A DNA stretch of 64,000 nt from Caballeronia sp. GAFFF1 (GCF_023630705.1 NZ_JALQEM010000034.1:1-64000); one strand, 5' to 3'; shown: positions 42,736 to 51,744, counted from the stretch's first letter. The notes: a model not told the origin generated them from the letters alone. Numbers and translations are program-made.

Positions 42736-43655
42736 AATCGACCCAAAGTGTCGCTGCCACGGTGATCGAACTGCCTTTTACCCGGCCTTTCGACTGGACT
42801 CGCTTGTGCGCCTTCATCGGCGGACGAGCCTCAACGGGCGTGGAGACGGTCGAGGGCGGCGTGTATCGTCGCGCGATCGAATGGCGCGGCGAGGATGGCA
42901 TCGTCGAGGTGAGGCCGCATGAGCGTAAGCATCGTCTGGTGGTAACGGTCCAGGGCGATGTTCGTCGGCACGCCGACGAACTCGCGGAGCCGCTGTCGCG
43001 CATGTTCGACGTCGGCGCTGATCCGCGCGCTATCGGTCGCTGGCTCACGCGCGATCCGCTGCTCGCGCCGCTCGTCGAGGCTGCGCCCGGCTTGCGTGTT
43101 CCAGGTGCCTGGTCGGGCTTCGAGCTCGTCGTGCGAACGATCGTCGGCCAGCAAGTGAGCGTGAAAGGCGCATCGACGATCATGGCGCGGATTGTTCAGC
43201 GCGCCGGTAGACGCATCGACGGTCATGCGCATGAAGGCACGGCCTGGCGGTTCCCGACGCCAGCGGAACTCGCGGCCGCCGACCTCGGCCGGATCGGCAT
43301 GCCGGGCAAACGGGTGGAGACCGTGCAGCGGTTCGCGCGAGCCGTGGCAACGGGCGCACTACCGATCGACACGCCGGGAAACGATCGCGAGCAGCTCAAA
43401 CATGACCTGCTCGCCATGCCCGGCATCGGACCGTGGACCGTCGGCTATGTCGCCATGCGGGCGCTACGCGACCCCGACGCGTGGCCCGATGCCGACCTCG
43501 TGCTCATGCAGGCAATCGCGCGGCGCGAGCCGGCGCTCACCACTTCAGTTCGACAAAGAGCGTACACCGATCGCTGGCGCCCCTGGCGTGCCTACGCCGC
43601 GATGCATTTGTGGAACGGCGTTGCCATGGAAGCCGGGCGCGCGCGAGGCGGATAG
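42732..43655 (+). CDS. alkA: DNA-3-methyladenine glycosylase II (AlkA)
   Basis: A 307-residue base-excision repair enzyme that removes alkylated purines. It has an N-terminal AlkA domain (about 10-95), a helix-hairpin-helix MPGIGPWTVGYVAMRAL (229-245) and a catalytic-region WPDADLVLMQ, where Asp255 is the expected catalytic Asp. ERIVVGQQVS-type helix features (RTIVGQQVSVKGAST, 135-149) confirm the family. The ATG sits in a heptamer repeat and has no clear ribosome site, so initiation may be weak or start elsewhere. No Ada domain is fused and no ogt gene is adjacent. Confidence 0.9.
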   Translation: MQSTQSVAATVIELPFTRPFDWTRLCAFIGGRASTGVETVEGGVYRRAIEWRGEDGIVEVRPHERKHRLVVTVQGDVRRHADELAEPLSRMFDVGADPRAIGRWLTRDPLLAPLVEAAPGLRVPGAWSGFELVVRTIVGQQVSVKGASTIMARIVQRAGRRIDGHAHEGTAWRFPTPAELAAADLGRIGMPGKRVETVQRFARAVATGALPIDTPGNDREQLKHDLLAMPGIGPWTVGYVAMRALRDPDAWPDADLVLMQAIARREPALTTSVRQRAYTDRWRPWRAYAAMHLWNGVAMEAGRARGG

Positions 43656-43712
43656 TTTTGCATGCGGTCGATTGAATACCGCATGCCTGCCGTTTGCATA
43701 CCGAATGCAACT
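43656..43712. repeat. Cluster of GCATGC/TTTGCAT units after alkA
   Basis: GTTTTGCATGCGG, ACCGCATGCCTG, CGTTTGCATACC and GAATGCAACTC occur within 57 bases just after the alkA stop. They belong to the same degenerate intergenic repeat family as the array before alkA, so alkA is flanked by repeats on both sides. Confidence 0.55.
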
Positions 43713-43820
43713 CATGTTTCCGCGGCATTGTGGACCCGTGAAGCGACGACAACCTCCGACACTCAGTTCACGAATGCCATGCAGGGGTATAGTCTGCGTG
43801 ACGCACAACAGGAGAACACC

Positions 43821-44258
43821 ATGAACGACGAAACGTGGCAGTACCAGGTGCGCATTCGGCTCAGTCCGTACTACGCGCAATTGGTACGCAAAGAACCGGA
43901 ACATGCGGCGCTGTCATCGCTGAATGCGCTGCTGAGCAAGCACGACGCGGTGCTGAAATGCCAGTTCGACGCCTTCGCCGATTACGTGGCCGAAGCGGAA
44001 CGCGAAGGCACGCAGCACTACCCGCTCTATCGATGGACACGCGAAACGATCGAGAATCCCGCTAAGAAAGCGAAGTATCTCGAAGCTTTCACGCTCTATG
44101 CGGGTGGCGGCGAGCTATACGACAAGACGATAGCCGATGCGCTCGAGGCCGATCTCTTGCAGCTCAAAGCAGAATTCAGCGACGCGATCATCGACATCAG
44201 CAAACTCGATTCGAACCCGGCCCACAATCCGCAGCCGCCGTCCTACGGCAAAGATTGA
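43821..44258 (+). CDS. Hypothetical protein, 145 residues
   Basis: A soluble acidic protein. An AGGAGAACACC ribosome site precedes the ATG; 53 upstream open codons lie in repeat-rich non-coding DNA. It begins MNDETWQYQVRIRLS and has helices rich in Glu/Ala (DAFADYVAEAEREGTQHYPLYRWTRETIENPAKKAKYLEAF). No domain is recognised. It stands alone on the plus strand. Function unknown. Confidence 0.75.
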   Translation: MNDETWQYQVRIRLSPYYAQLVRKEPEHAALSSLNALLSKHDAVLKCQFDAFADYVAEAEREGTQHYPLYRWTRETIENPAKKAKYLEAFTLYAGGGELYDKTIADALEADLLQLKAEFSDAIIDISKLDSNPAHNPQPPSYGKD

Positions 44259-44802
44259 CGGAACCTGCGGTTCGTAAGCAGAGCACTGTGGGGGGGCTAG
44301 CGTATTGTGCACGCATCCAGGATGGCATAAACATGCATGCACGCGAAGCGTATGCCGCAGGGCTCATACGGTAATCATCCACAACGAGTTCACCCGAAGA
44401 TACACATTCGGCTTGCCACAGTCGTGGCGGCCGAATGATCGCTCACTACAGCATGTATCAACCGTGTAGATCCTCGTTAGCGAACCTCGTTTGCAGATGA
44501 ATCGCCGGCGTCAACGCGAAGCCTACATAACTGCATTCAAACAACCGCCGTTCAATCGCCAAGCGCATCACGCGCCGAAATCGAAGACAAGCGAGCAGGC
44601 ACGAACGCGCGACTTGCCATCGTCGCCCATGCATCAGCACCGAGACGCTCTTCGCAACGATCGAAGCAACGGACGACACCGCGGAGTCATTATGCGAACG
44701 GTAATTCGCAGTGAAGTCACCGTTCGCACCGACGCCCATGACATCGCATGAAACAAGTTCGCGCGGGACATCGCCCGGGCGTTCTCCTATAGTCACCGCG
44801 TC
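44259..44802. other. Intergenic region upstream of the repeat-rich secreted protein
   Basis: No convincing gene. A GAACC/GGTTC mini-hairpin follows the stop of the 145-residue gene without a T-tract, and a run of seven G occurs near 44291. A minus-strand open frame spans much of the gap but has no ribosome site or recognisable domain. No promoter could be assigned for the gene at 44847. Confidence 0.35.
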
Positions 44803-44824
44803 GCCACTTGCAACGTCAAGTGGC
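44803..44824 (+). promoter_or_regulatory. Inverted repeat in the leader of the secreted repeat protein
   Basis: GCCACTTG and CAAGTGGC form perfect eight-base arms around CAACGT, ending nine bases before the AGGAG ribosome site of the gene at 44847. A leader hairpin that tunes translation, or an operator, are both possible. Confidence 0.45.
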
Positions 44825-44846
44825 CCACTCATCGAGGAGAACTACC

Positions 44847-45734
44847 GTGAACGACAAATCGAATCTCGCCGCCTCATTCTCTTCGAAGGCGGGCTTGCGC
44901 CGGCTGCTGATCGCCGTCGCGACGACAGCGCTTGCGCTCTCGAGCGGATCGGCTTTCGCGGGCTGGGCGCGCGGCGGCACGGCATATACCGGCCGCGGCG
45001 CCTATAGCGGCGCGCACGTGGGCGCGTGCGGCGGCGGCAGCTGTTCCCATGCGGGCGGGGTCATGAACCCTTGGGGCAGCGTCGCGACGAATTCCGGCAC
45101 GGTGACGCGCACGGCCCCCGGCCAGTTCTCGAACTCGGGCACGGCCTACGGCCCCTATGGACGGTCCATGCAACACGCTGGCGACACGACATGCGCGGGC
45201 GGTTCGTGCTCGCATACCGGCAACGTGACCGGCCCGAACGGCAAAACCGCAACGACCGCGGATACTGTGACGCGTAGCGCGCCGGGGCAGTACTCGTCCT
45301 CGGGCTCGGTAACGGGACCGAGCGGGAACACATCCACGCACAGCGCATCGACGACTTGCGCCGGCTACACATGCAACCGCTCGGGCACGATCGACACATC
45401 GAACGGCGGCACGGTCACTCATGCGGGCAGCGCGACGAGCGTCGCGCAGGGCGTCGTCGTCACGTCGAGCACCGTCACCGCCACCACAGGCACGCACAGC
45501 GCGACGGTCGTGTCAGGCGGCACGGTCACCGGCGGCACCACCGTCGTCGCCGTGCCGCCGCCCTCGTCGACGGCGGTGGTCGCTCCGCCTCCTTCGCCCA
45601 CGACGGTCGTTGTGGCTGCGCCCCCGCCGCCGCCCCAGCCGGTCGCGGTGTATGCCGCACCCGCGCCGCGTCCCGCCGTCTGGGTTCCGGGTCACTGGGT
45701 CGGGACCGTGTGGATTCCGGCGCACTGGGCCTGA
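44847..45734 (+). CDS. Secreted protein with 55-residue Cys-containing repeats
   Basis: A 295-residue exported protein. The signal peptide covers about 1-38 (RRLLIAVATTALALSSGSAFAG). Two exact-length 55-residue repeats follow (61-115 and 116-170), each CxGGSCSHxG...TVTRxAPGQ(F/Y)SxSG...GPxG...TT, then a third partial copy (171-198) with CAGYTC. The C-terminus is Thr/Val/Pro-rich and ends with a WVPGHW..IPAHW motif seen in bacterial surface proteins. GAGGAG precedes the GTG start; 13 upstream codons are excluded. It may be a surface or matrix protein whose paired cysteines form disulfides. Confidence 0.82.
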   Translation: MNDKSNLAASFSSKAGLRRLLIAVATTALALSSGSAFAGWARGGTAYTGRGAYSGAHVGACGGGSCSHAGGVMNPWGSVATNSGTVTRTAPGQFSNSGTAYGPYGRSMQHAGDTTCAGGSCSHTGNVTGPNGKTATTADTVTRSAPGQYSSSGSVTGPSGNTSTHSASTTCAGYTCNRSGTIDTSNGGTVTHAGSATSVAQGVVVTSSTVTATTGTHSATVVSGGTVTGGTTVVAVPPPSSTAVVAPPPSPTTVVVAAPPPPPQPVAVYAAPAPRPAVWVPGHWVGTVWIPAHWA

Positions 45735-45845
45735 ATGCAAAATGCCATCGCGAACAAGCCACTGCCGTCGGGGGCCCGCCTGGCGGTACACTGCGAGTCA
45801 ACGCAGCTCTCGAACGGACTCGACATGCGTGAAGGTTTGCGCGGT

Positions 45846-45859
45846 ATGCAAAATGCAAA
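45846..45859. repeat. Two tandem ATGCAAA heptamers
   Basis: ATGCAAA occurs twice in direct succession, 13 bases before the TAXI-receptor start. ATGCAAA-ATGCC also directly follows the stop of the secreted repeat protein at 45735-45746. Both are units of the intergenic heptamer family. Confidence 0.65.
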
Positions 45860-45871
45860 GGCGGTCCGCCG

Positions 45872-47227
45872 ATGACGCGGCCTCGCATGTCTCGGTCGCA
45901 CTTCGTGCGCGATCATGCGAGGCGAGTCCTGCACGACCTCACCTGGTCGGTCGGGCCGCTAATCCTCGCATCGGCTCTCGCCATTGCGCTAGTCGTGTGG
46001 CTCGTCAATCCCGCGCCGCCGCGATCCATCGCCATCACGGCAGGGCCGCCCGATAGCTCGCTGTATCAGATTGCCGGGGAGTACGCGAAGCTGCTGGCAC
46101 GTAACGGCGTCGCGCTGAAGGTGCTGCCGTCCGATGGCTCGGTGCAGAACGTCGAGCGCCTGCTGGACCCGAAGGCTCACGTCGATCTCGGACTCGTGCA
46201 AGGCGGCATCGCCACGCCGGAGCAAGCGTCGTCGCTGATGTCGCTCGGCAGCGTGGCTTACGTGCCCTTGGTCGTGTTCTATCGCGGCAAGGGCCTGACG
46301 CTGCTCTCGCAACTTGAAGGCAAGCGTGTTGCCATCGGACGCGAAGGCAGCGGCACGCGCACGCTGTCGCTGAAACTGCTCGAAGCGAACGGCATCACTC
46401 CCGGCGGCAGCACGCAACTGCTATCGACCGACGGACTTCAGGCCGCCACGCAGCTCGTCAGCAAAGAGGCCGACGCAGTGTTCCTAAGTGGCGATTCCGC
46501 GACGCGCACGTTGATGCTGCGTCTCTTGAAGGTGCCCGGCATCTCGGTGATGGACTTCAACGAAGCGGATGCCTATACGCGCCTCTTTCCCTATCTCGAC
46601 GAGATCGAGTTGCCGCCCGGCGTCCTCGATCTCGGCCGGCGCGTTCCGCCCCAAGCCGTGCATTTGATCAGCCCGACCGTCGAACTGGTGGCACGCACGA
46701 GCCTGCATCCGGCGTTGTCCGACTTGTTGATCGAAGCGGCGCAGGAAGTGCACGGCAAGGCGGGGCTGTTGCAGCGCGCGGGCCAATTCCCGAGCCCGGT
46801 CGCGCACGAGTTCCCGATCAGTGAAGACGCGAGCCGCTATTACCGCTCCGGCAAGAGCTTCCTGTATCGCGCGTTGCCGTTCTGGCTGGCGAACGTGGCC
46901 GATCGCGCGCTCGTGTTGCTGTTGCCCGTTGCTGTGTTGATCTTTCCAGCGCTTCGGATCGTGCCAGCGTTGTATCGGTGGCGCGTGCGATCGCGCATCT
47001 ATCGCTACTACGGCGCGCTAATCGCATTGGAACGCGGCGCGATGCATCTTTCGAGCGATGACGAACGGCGCGCGCTGCTTGTCGAGCTGGACGACATCGA
47101 AGCTTCACTCGATACGCTGAAGTTGCCGCTCGCCTATACCGATGCGCTTTATGTGCTTCGCGAGCACATCGGCTTCGTGCGCTCGCGGTTGAGTACTCAA
47201 GGCAAACGGGACAGGCAAGTCGTCTGA
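45872..47227 (+). CDS. TAXI-family TRAP solute receptor with C-terminal membrane segment
   Basis: A 451-residue protein with an N-terminal membrane anchor (about 26-46), a TAXI-type solute-binding domain (about 52-330; ITAGPPDSSLYQIAGEYAKLLARNGV and GREGSGTRTLSLKLLEANGI) and a second membrane segment (about 350-375), followed by a cytoplasmic helical tail. TAXI receptors normally feed TRAP permeases of the DctQM type, but no permease gene is adjacent. It may be a sensor-like or orphan receptor. No clear ribosome site is visible; ATG or nearby GTG starts are possible. Confidence 0.82.
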   Translation: MTRPRMSRSHFVRDHARRVLHDLTWSVGPLILASALAIALVVWLVNPAPPRSIAITAGPPDSSLYQIAGEYAKLLARNGVALKVLPSDGSVQNVERLLDPKAHVDLGLVQGGIATPEQASSLMSLGSVAYVPLVVFYRGKGLTLLSQLEGKRVAIGREGSGTRTLSLKLLEANGITPGGSTQLLSTDGLQAATQLVSKEADAVFLSGDSATRTLMLRLLKVPGISVMDFNEADAYTRLFPYLDEIELPPGVLDLGRRVPPQAVHLISPTVELVARTSLHPALSDLLIEAAQEVHGKAGLLQRAGQFPSPVAHEFPISEDASRYYRSGKSFLYRALPFWLANVADRALVLLLPVAVLIFPALRIVPALYRWRVRSRIYRYYGALIALERGAMHLSSDDERRALLVELDDIEASLDTLKLPLAYTDALYVLREHIGFVRSRLSTQGKRDRQVV

Positions 47228-47281
47228 CGAGGGCCGTGCATCGCGTTGCAGTTATCCCGCTCCCGATCTGCAATCAATGGA

Positions 47282-48259
47282 TCACTTGAAGCCCGCCACC
47301 GCGTGCGGCACATACGGCGCTTCCAGTTGCGCAATCTCTTCTGGCGTCAAGTTCAGCGACAACGCTGCGACCGCATCGCTTACATGGTGAGGCTTCGAAG
47401 CGCCAATAATAGGCGCGGTCACCGGCGCTTTTTGCGCCACCCAGGCCAGCGCGACCTGAGCGCGCGGAACATTGCGTGCCTTCGCGACGGCCGCCACTGC
47501 CTCCACTACCGCGCGATCCGCATCATGTGTTTGATAAAGCGTGCTGCCGAACGTATCCGTTTGCTGACGCTCGGAGGTCGCATCCCAGTCGCGCGTGAGA
47601 CGTCCTCGTGCAAGCGGACTCCACGGGAGCACGCCGATGCCCTGATCCGCGCATAGCGGCAACATCTCGCGCTCCTCTTCGCGATAGAGAAGGTTCAAAT
47701 GATTCTGCATGGTCTTGAACTCAGTCCAGCCATTGGCACGCGACGTATAGAGTGACTTGCTGAACTGCCATGCATACATGGACGATGCGCCGATATAGCG
47801 CGCCTTGCCGGCCTTCACGACATCGTGCAATGCTTCGAGCGTCTCTTCGATCGGCGTCGTATAGTCCCAGCGATGGATCTGATAGAGGTCTACGTAATCG
47901 GTCCCGAGCCGTCGCAGGCTGTTGTCGATCTCGTTCATGATCGCCTTACGCGACAGTCCCGCGCCATTGGGACTCGGCCGCATGCGATTGAATACCTTGG
48001 TCGCAATCACGATGTCATCGCGCGTCGTCATTTCGCGCAAGGCGCGTCCGACGATTTCTTCCGATGTCCCGTCCGAATAGGTATTCGCAGTGTCGAAGAA
48101 ATTAATGCCTGCATCGAGCGCTTGCTGAATGATGGGACGGCTTTTCTCTTCATCGAGCGTCCAGGGATGCGTGCCGCGTTCGGGGATACCGAACGTCATG
48201 CAGCCAAGGCACAGGCGCGACACTTCCAGACCGGTTGTACCGAGTTTCACGTAGTCCAT
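47282..48259 (-). CDS. Aldo/keto reductase
   Basis: A 325-residue NADPH-dependent aldo/keto reductase. The barrel has the expected tetrad: Asp in FFDTANTYSDG, Tyr within the same motif, Lys in VIATKVF and His in YQIHRWD. The end of the protein has the cofactor-binding APIIGASKPHHVSDAVAAL segment. AAGGAG precedes the ATG. It resembles YajO/Tas-like stress reductases of broad aldehyde specificity. It is transcribed separately from the MFS gene at 48463, being separated by that gene's terminator. Confidence 0.88.
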   Translation of the reverse strand: MDYVKLGTTGLEVSRLCLGCMTFGIPERGTHPWTLDEEKSRPIIQQALDAGINFFDTANTYSDGTSEEIVGRALREMTTRDDIVIATKVFNRMRPSPNGAGLSRKAIMNEIDNSLRRLGTDYVDLYQIHRWDYTTPIEETLEALHDVVKAGKARYIGASSMYAWQFSKSLYTSRANGWTEFKTMQNHLNLLYREEEREMLPLCADQGIGVLPWSPLARGRLTRDWDATSERQQTDTFGSTLYQTHDADRAVVEAVAAVAKARNVPRAQVALAWVAQKAPVTAPIIGASKPHHVSDAVAALSLNLTPEEIAQLEAPYVPHAVAGFK

Positions 48260-48400
48260 TGGGACATTCTCCTTGCAGTCGATTGGTTTTCGAAAGATGG
48301 CGTCATCGCATGTGAGGCCGAGACAATGACATTAGCGCAGGTTGCAATGCGTTGCTTGCCGCGACCTTGTCGTCCGTACAAAGGAGTCAGTCCTTCCCAC

Positions 48401-48431
48401 AAAGAAAAGTGCCCGCACGGTGGCGGGCACT
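48401..48431 (-). terminator. Intrinsic terminator of the MFS gene at 48463
   Basis: Read on the minus strand, AGTGCCCGC and GCGGGCACT form a nine-base-pair stem with a six-base loop, directly followed by TTTTCTTT. It starts about 30 bases after the MFS stop and insulates the downstream aldo/keto reductase. Confidence 0.88.
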
Positions 48432-48462
48432 CGGAACTACGCAGATGAGAAGCGGTATTGGA

Positions 48463-49806
48463 TCAGGACCTCACCGGCTCCCCTTCTTCCATATTCTGCG
48501 GGCCCGATATGGTTTCGAGCGCCGTATCGTGATGCAGCAGCAACACAGCCGCCACACCGATCAGCCCCGCTCCGGACAGACACAGCAGGCCCGCGCCGAA
48601 GCCGCCCGTGCTGTCCTTGATCCAGCCCATCACATACGGACCGAAGAAGCCCGCCAGATTGCCGAGTGAATTGATCGCTGCGATGCCGCCCGCAGCCGCC
48701 GCGCCGGAAAGAAACGCAGCAGGCAAGGTCCAGATCACCGGCAGGCAGCCGAAAATGCCGAAGCCCGCGATCGACAGCGCAATCATCTTCAGCACCGGGT
48801 TATCGAGCCCGGCCGACGCTGCAATGCCTCCTGCGGCGACCAGGAGCGCGATCGCGACATGCCAGCGTCTTTCGAGCTTGCGGTCCGAATGACGTCCCCA
48901 CAGCACCATGCTGATGACGCCGACTGCATACGGCAGCGATGTCACGAAGCCGGTCTGTACGTTGCTCAAGCCGAATGCCTTGACGATTTGCGGCAGGAAG
49001 AAACTCAAACCATAGTTGGTTGCATTGGCGCCGAAATAAATCAACGCAATGGCCAGCACGCGACGGTTGAAAAGCGCCTCTTTGACGCTGAACGAATGCA
49101 CCGCCTCGCGATGCGCGCGCTCGTGCGCTTGCCGGTCCACGAGCCACTGACGCTCGTCGTCGGCCAGCCAGTGAGCGTCCGCAGGCCTGTCCGTCAGATA
49201 GAAGTACACGACGAACGCGAGCAGCAGCGCGGGCAAGGCCTCGATCAGATAGAGCCACTGCCAGCCCGCCATGCCATGGAGGCCGTCCAGTTGCAGAAGC
49301 GCGCCGGAAATCGGCCCGCCGATTACCGTGGAAAGCGGAATCGCAGCCATGAAGTATCCCACCACGCGTCCGCGATATTTGGCGGGGAACCACAGTGTGA
49401 GCAAGAAGATGATGCCGGGGAAGAAGCCGGCCTCGGCAATGCCCAACAGGATACGCAAGCCATAGAACACGTACGCATTGGACAAGCCGGTCGCTTGCGC
49501 GATGTGCGGGATATACGCCATCGCCGCCGCCAGAATGCCCCATGTGAACATGATGCGGGCGATCCACCGCCGCGCGCCGAAGCGTTCGAGCAAGAGATTG
49601 GACGGGACTTCGAAAAAGAAGTATGCGATGAAGAAGATGCCCGCGCCGAAGCCGAATGCGCTCGCCGAGAAGCCGAGCGCCTTGTTCATCTGCAATGCAG
49701 CGAAGCCGACGTTGACGCGATCCAGATAGGCAACGAAGTAACACACGATCAGGAACGGAACGAGCCGTACCATCACGTGCTTCATGGTGCGAGTTTCAAG
49801 GTCCAT
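48463..49806 (-). CDS. MFS transporter (ACS family)
   Basis: A 447-residue 12-segment carrier. The first membrane segment contains FLIVCYFVAYLDRVNVGFAAL, and the N-domain has GIAEAGFFPGIIFLLTLWFPAKYRGRVVGYF, both typical of ACS carriers such as those for tartrate or 4-hydroxyphenylacetate. The ATG is preferred over a TTG one codon earlier, since AGGAG lies seven bases before it. It ends in an intrinsic terminator. It lies just beyond the hexuronate module but has its own promoter gap, so membership is uncertain. Confidence 0.86.
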   Translation of the reverse strand: MDLETRTMKHVMVRLVPFLIVCYFVAYLDRVNVGFAALQMNKALGFSASAFGFGAGIFFIAYFFFEVPSNLLLERFGARRWIARIMFTWGILAAAMAYIPHIAQATGLSNAYVFYGLRILLGIAEAGFFPGIIFLLTLWFPAKYRGRVVGYFMAAIPLSTVIGGPISGALLQLDGLHGMAGWQWLYLIEALPALLLAFVVYFYLTDRPADAHWLADDERQWLVDRQAHERAHREAVHSFSVKEALFNRRVLAIALIYFGANATNYGLSFFLPQIVKAFGLSNVQTGFVTSLPYAVGVISMVLWGRHSDRKLERRWHVAIALLVAAGGIAASAGLDNPVLKMIALSIAGFGIFGCLPVIWTLPAAFLSGAAAAGGIAAINSLGNLAGFFGPYVMGWIKDSTGGFGAGLLCLSGAGLIGVAAVLLLHHDTALETISGPQNMEEGEPVRS

Positions 49807-49963
49807 CAAGTTCTCCTCCGAATGGGCAAGCGGACGGTCGTTGATTTAGGTTACGACTTGCCAGCCTACTCTTTACGGACGGAGTACAGAACTGGTGTTT
49901 AGCCTGTGCTGAGGTAGCCGACCACACGCTTCGCGGGCGTCGGTCGCCGCGTTTTCATGGCAT

Positions 49964-50872
49964 TTATGCGACCGGTAACATACCGGCATACTCCGGTTCC
50001 GGTAATCCTTGCACACCGGGGCGCAAAGCGAAGACGCAACCGTCGTCGTCTGTCGCGTTGACGGCTGGACGAATCGACGTGACGTAAAGCGTCGAGAGAT
50101 CGCCGCCGCCGAACGCGCACATCGCCGGCTTCACAGCGGGCAACGCGATGGAGCGGTCCAGCTTGCCGTCTGGGGTGAAGCGCAGCAGGCGGCCCGCATC
50201 GTTGGCGCAAGTCCAGTAACAGCCGTCCGCGTCGACAGCGGCGCCGTCGGGACGCCCCGCGTGGTGATGCAGATCGGCGAACACGCGGCGATGATGCGGC
50301 GTGCCCGTCGCGACGTCGTAATCGAATGCCCAGATCAGGCGCCTCGTCGGGTGGGAGTCGGACAGGTACATCGTGGCGCCGTCCGGGGAGAACGCGAGCC
50401 CGTTCTGCGTGACGAGACCATCGACGACCGGCTCGGACAACACGCCGTCCGCGCCGTAGCGATAGAGCGCGCCCGCCGCGCTGGCGAGCGACATGTCCTG
50501 CACCATCGTGCCCGCCCAGAAACGCCCTTGCCGGTCGCATCGCCCATCGTTGAAGCGCATGCCGGGCGCGGCGAAACGGGGCGCGGCAAGCGGCGTAGCC
50601 CGAGCTTCGCCAGCATTCTCCAGCGTCACCGCGTGCAGCCCGGTTTCCATGCCGGCGACGATCGTGCCGGCGGCATTGAATGCAAAACACGCGATCTGCT
50701 CGGGAAGCGTCCAGTCCGCGCGCCGCCCGCTTTCGACGTGCAGCCGCATGATGCGCCGGTCCGGGATGTCTACAAAATACAACGCGCGGTCTTTTGCATG
50801 CCAGACCGGACACTCCCCGACCGTCGCGCGCCCGGCGGCCTCCAGCCGCTCGACGCGCGGCGCGCCGCTCAT
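49964..50872 (-). CDS. SMP-30/gluconolactonase family sugar-lactone hydrolase
   Basis: A 302-residue six-bladed propeller enzyme. GECPVWHAKDRALYFVDIPD (about 17-36) carries the metal-binding Glu, MRFNDGRCDRQGRFWAGTM the Asn/Asp region, and LSDSHPTRRLIWAFDYD the catalytic Asp region. It opens aldono- or aldarolactones. It overlaps the uronate dehydrogenase gene by four bases (ATGA) and would hydrolyse the lactone that the dehydrogenase makes. The same strand and LacI operator upstream point to hexuronate induction. Confidence 0.9.
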   Translation of the reverse strand: MSGAPRVERLEAAGRATVGECPVWHAKDRALYFVDIPDRRIMRLHVESGRRADWTLPEQIACFAFNAAGTIVAGMETGLHAVTLENAGEARATPLAAPRFAAPGMRFNDGRCDRQGRFWAGTMVQDMSLASAAGALYRYGADGVLSEPVVDGLVTQNGLAFSPDGATMYLSDSHPTRRLIWAFDYDVATGTPHHRRVFADLHHHAGRPDGAAVDADGCYWTCANDAGRLLRFTPDGKLDRSIALPAVKPAMCAFGGGDLSTLYVTSIRPAVNATDDDGCVFALRPGVQGLPEPEYAGMLPVA

Positions 50873-51699
50873 TGGCTGCGCTCCATCGGCTCGCCGAGAA
50901 CGAACGCGCCGCCCTGGAAGCGCTGCGCGGGATCATCACGCTCGGCCGTCGGCGCCGTGACCGGGAAGCGATCGTTGAATTCGGCCGAGCTGTCTTGCGG
51001 ATTGAATCCGAGGAACGCCGCCTTCGTGTTGTCCCACCACTTCAGCGGATTGTTGGATGCGCCATACACGACCGTGTGTCCGACGCGATTGGTGAACAGC
51101 GAACAACGCACCAGTTCGATGAAATCCCGGTAACTGAGGTACGTGACCAGCATGCGCGGATTCTTGGGTTCCTCGAACGAAGAGCCGATGCGCAGGCACA
51201 CCGTCTCGATGCCAAAACGGTCGAAGTAATAACGCGACAGCGACTCGCCGAAGCACTTTGTCACGCCATAGAGGCTGTCGGGGCGCTGCGGCGCGTCGGC
51301 GTCGAGCACTTCGGTGACCGGATGGAAGCCGATCGCGTGATTCGAGCTTGCGAATACGACGCGCTTCACGCCATGACGGCGGGCGGCCTCATAAATGTTG
51401 TACGTGCCGCGAATGTTCGCTTCGATCAGGTCGTCGAAAGGCGCTTCCACCGATATACCGCCGAGATGCACGATTGCATCCACGCCTTCTACCAGGCGCA
51501 TGACCGCGTCGCGGTCCGCGAGATCGACCGAGCTGACTTCTTCATGCGCTGCGGCATCGTCGAGCGGGGCGATATCGGATGCGCGCACGACGTCGGCCCA
51601 CTGTGCAAGCGCGCCGCGCACCTGGCGGCCGAGATTGCCGGCGGCACCGGTCAGCAGCAGACGCTTGAAGGGTTTCCCCGTTGCGTTGGTGTTGTTCAT
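50869..51699 (-). CDS. udh: Uronate dehydrogenase
   Basis: A 276-residue short-chain-type NAD-dependent oxidoreductase. The NAD motif TGAAGNLG is at 17-24, with Tyr144 and Lys148 in SLYGVTKCFGES as catalytic residues. It resembles characterised uronate dehydrogenases in length and in NNPLKWWDN near the end. It oxidises galacturonate or glucuronate to the aldarolactone. GAGGAG precedes the ATG; an AAAACGTTTT operator lies 36 bases upstream. It overlaps the SMP-30 lactonase, forming a two-gene oxidative hexuronate operon. Confidence 0.88.
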   Translation of the reverse strand: MNNTNATGKPFKRLLLTGAAGNLGRQVRGALAQWADVVRASDIAPLDDAAAHEEVSSVDLADRDAVMRLVEGVDAIVHLGGISVEAPFDDLIEANIRGTYNIYEAARRHGVKRVVFASSNHAIGFHPVTEVLDADAPQRPDSLYGVTKCFGESLSRYYFDRFGIETVCLRIGSSFEEPKNPRMLVTYLSYRDFIELVRCSLFTNRVGHTVVYGASNNPLKWWDNTKAAFLGFNPQDSSAEFNDRFPVTAPTAERDDPAQRFQGGAFVLGEPMERSQ

Positions 51700-51734
51700 C
51701 GAAACTCCTCTACTAAAATTGAATGCAATACGGT

Positions 51735-51744
51735 AAAACGTTTT
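51735..51744. promoter_or_regulatory. LacI-family operator AAAACGTTTT upstream of udh
   Basis: A perfect ten-base palindrome, 36 bases upstream of the udh start and within the divergent region shared with the LacI gene. The same box occurs at 54336-54345 and a near copy at 51866-51875. It matches the AANCGNTT style of LacI-family operators and is probably bound by the regulator encoded at 51881. Confidence 0.7.

Noticed and set aside
44458..44832. 124-residue minus-strand frame in the gap before the repeat protein
   Set aside because: No ribosome site, no domain, and composition unlike neighbouring genes; I treat the gap as non-coding.
50795..50806. TTTTGCATGC motif inside the SMP-30 gene as another repeat unit
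   Set aside because: It encodes the conserved PVWHAKDRALY region of the lactonase, so the match is explained by coding constraint.
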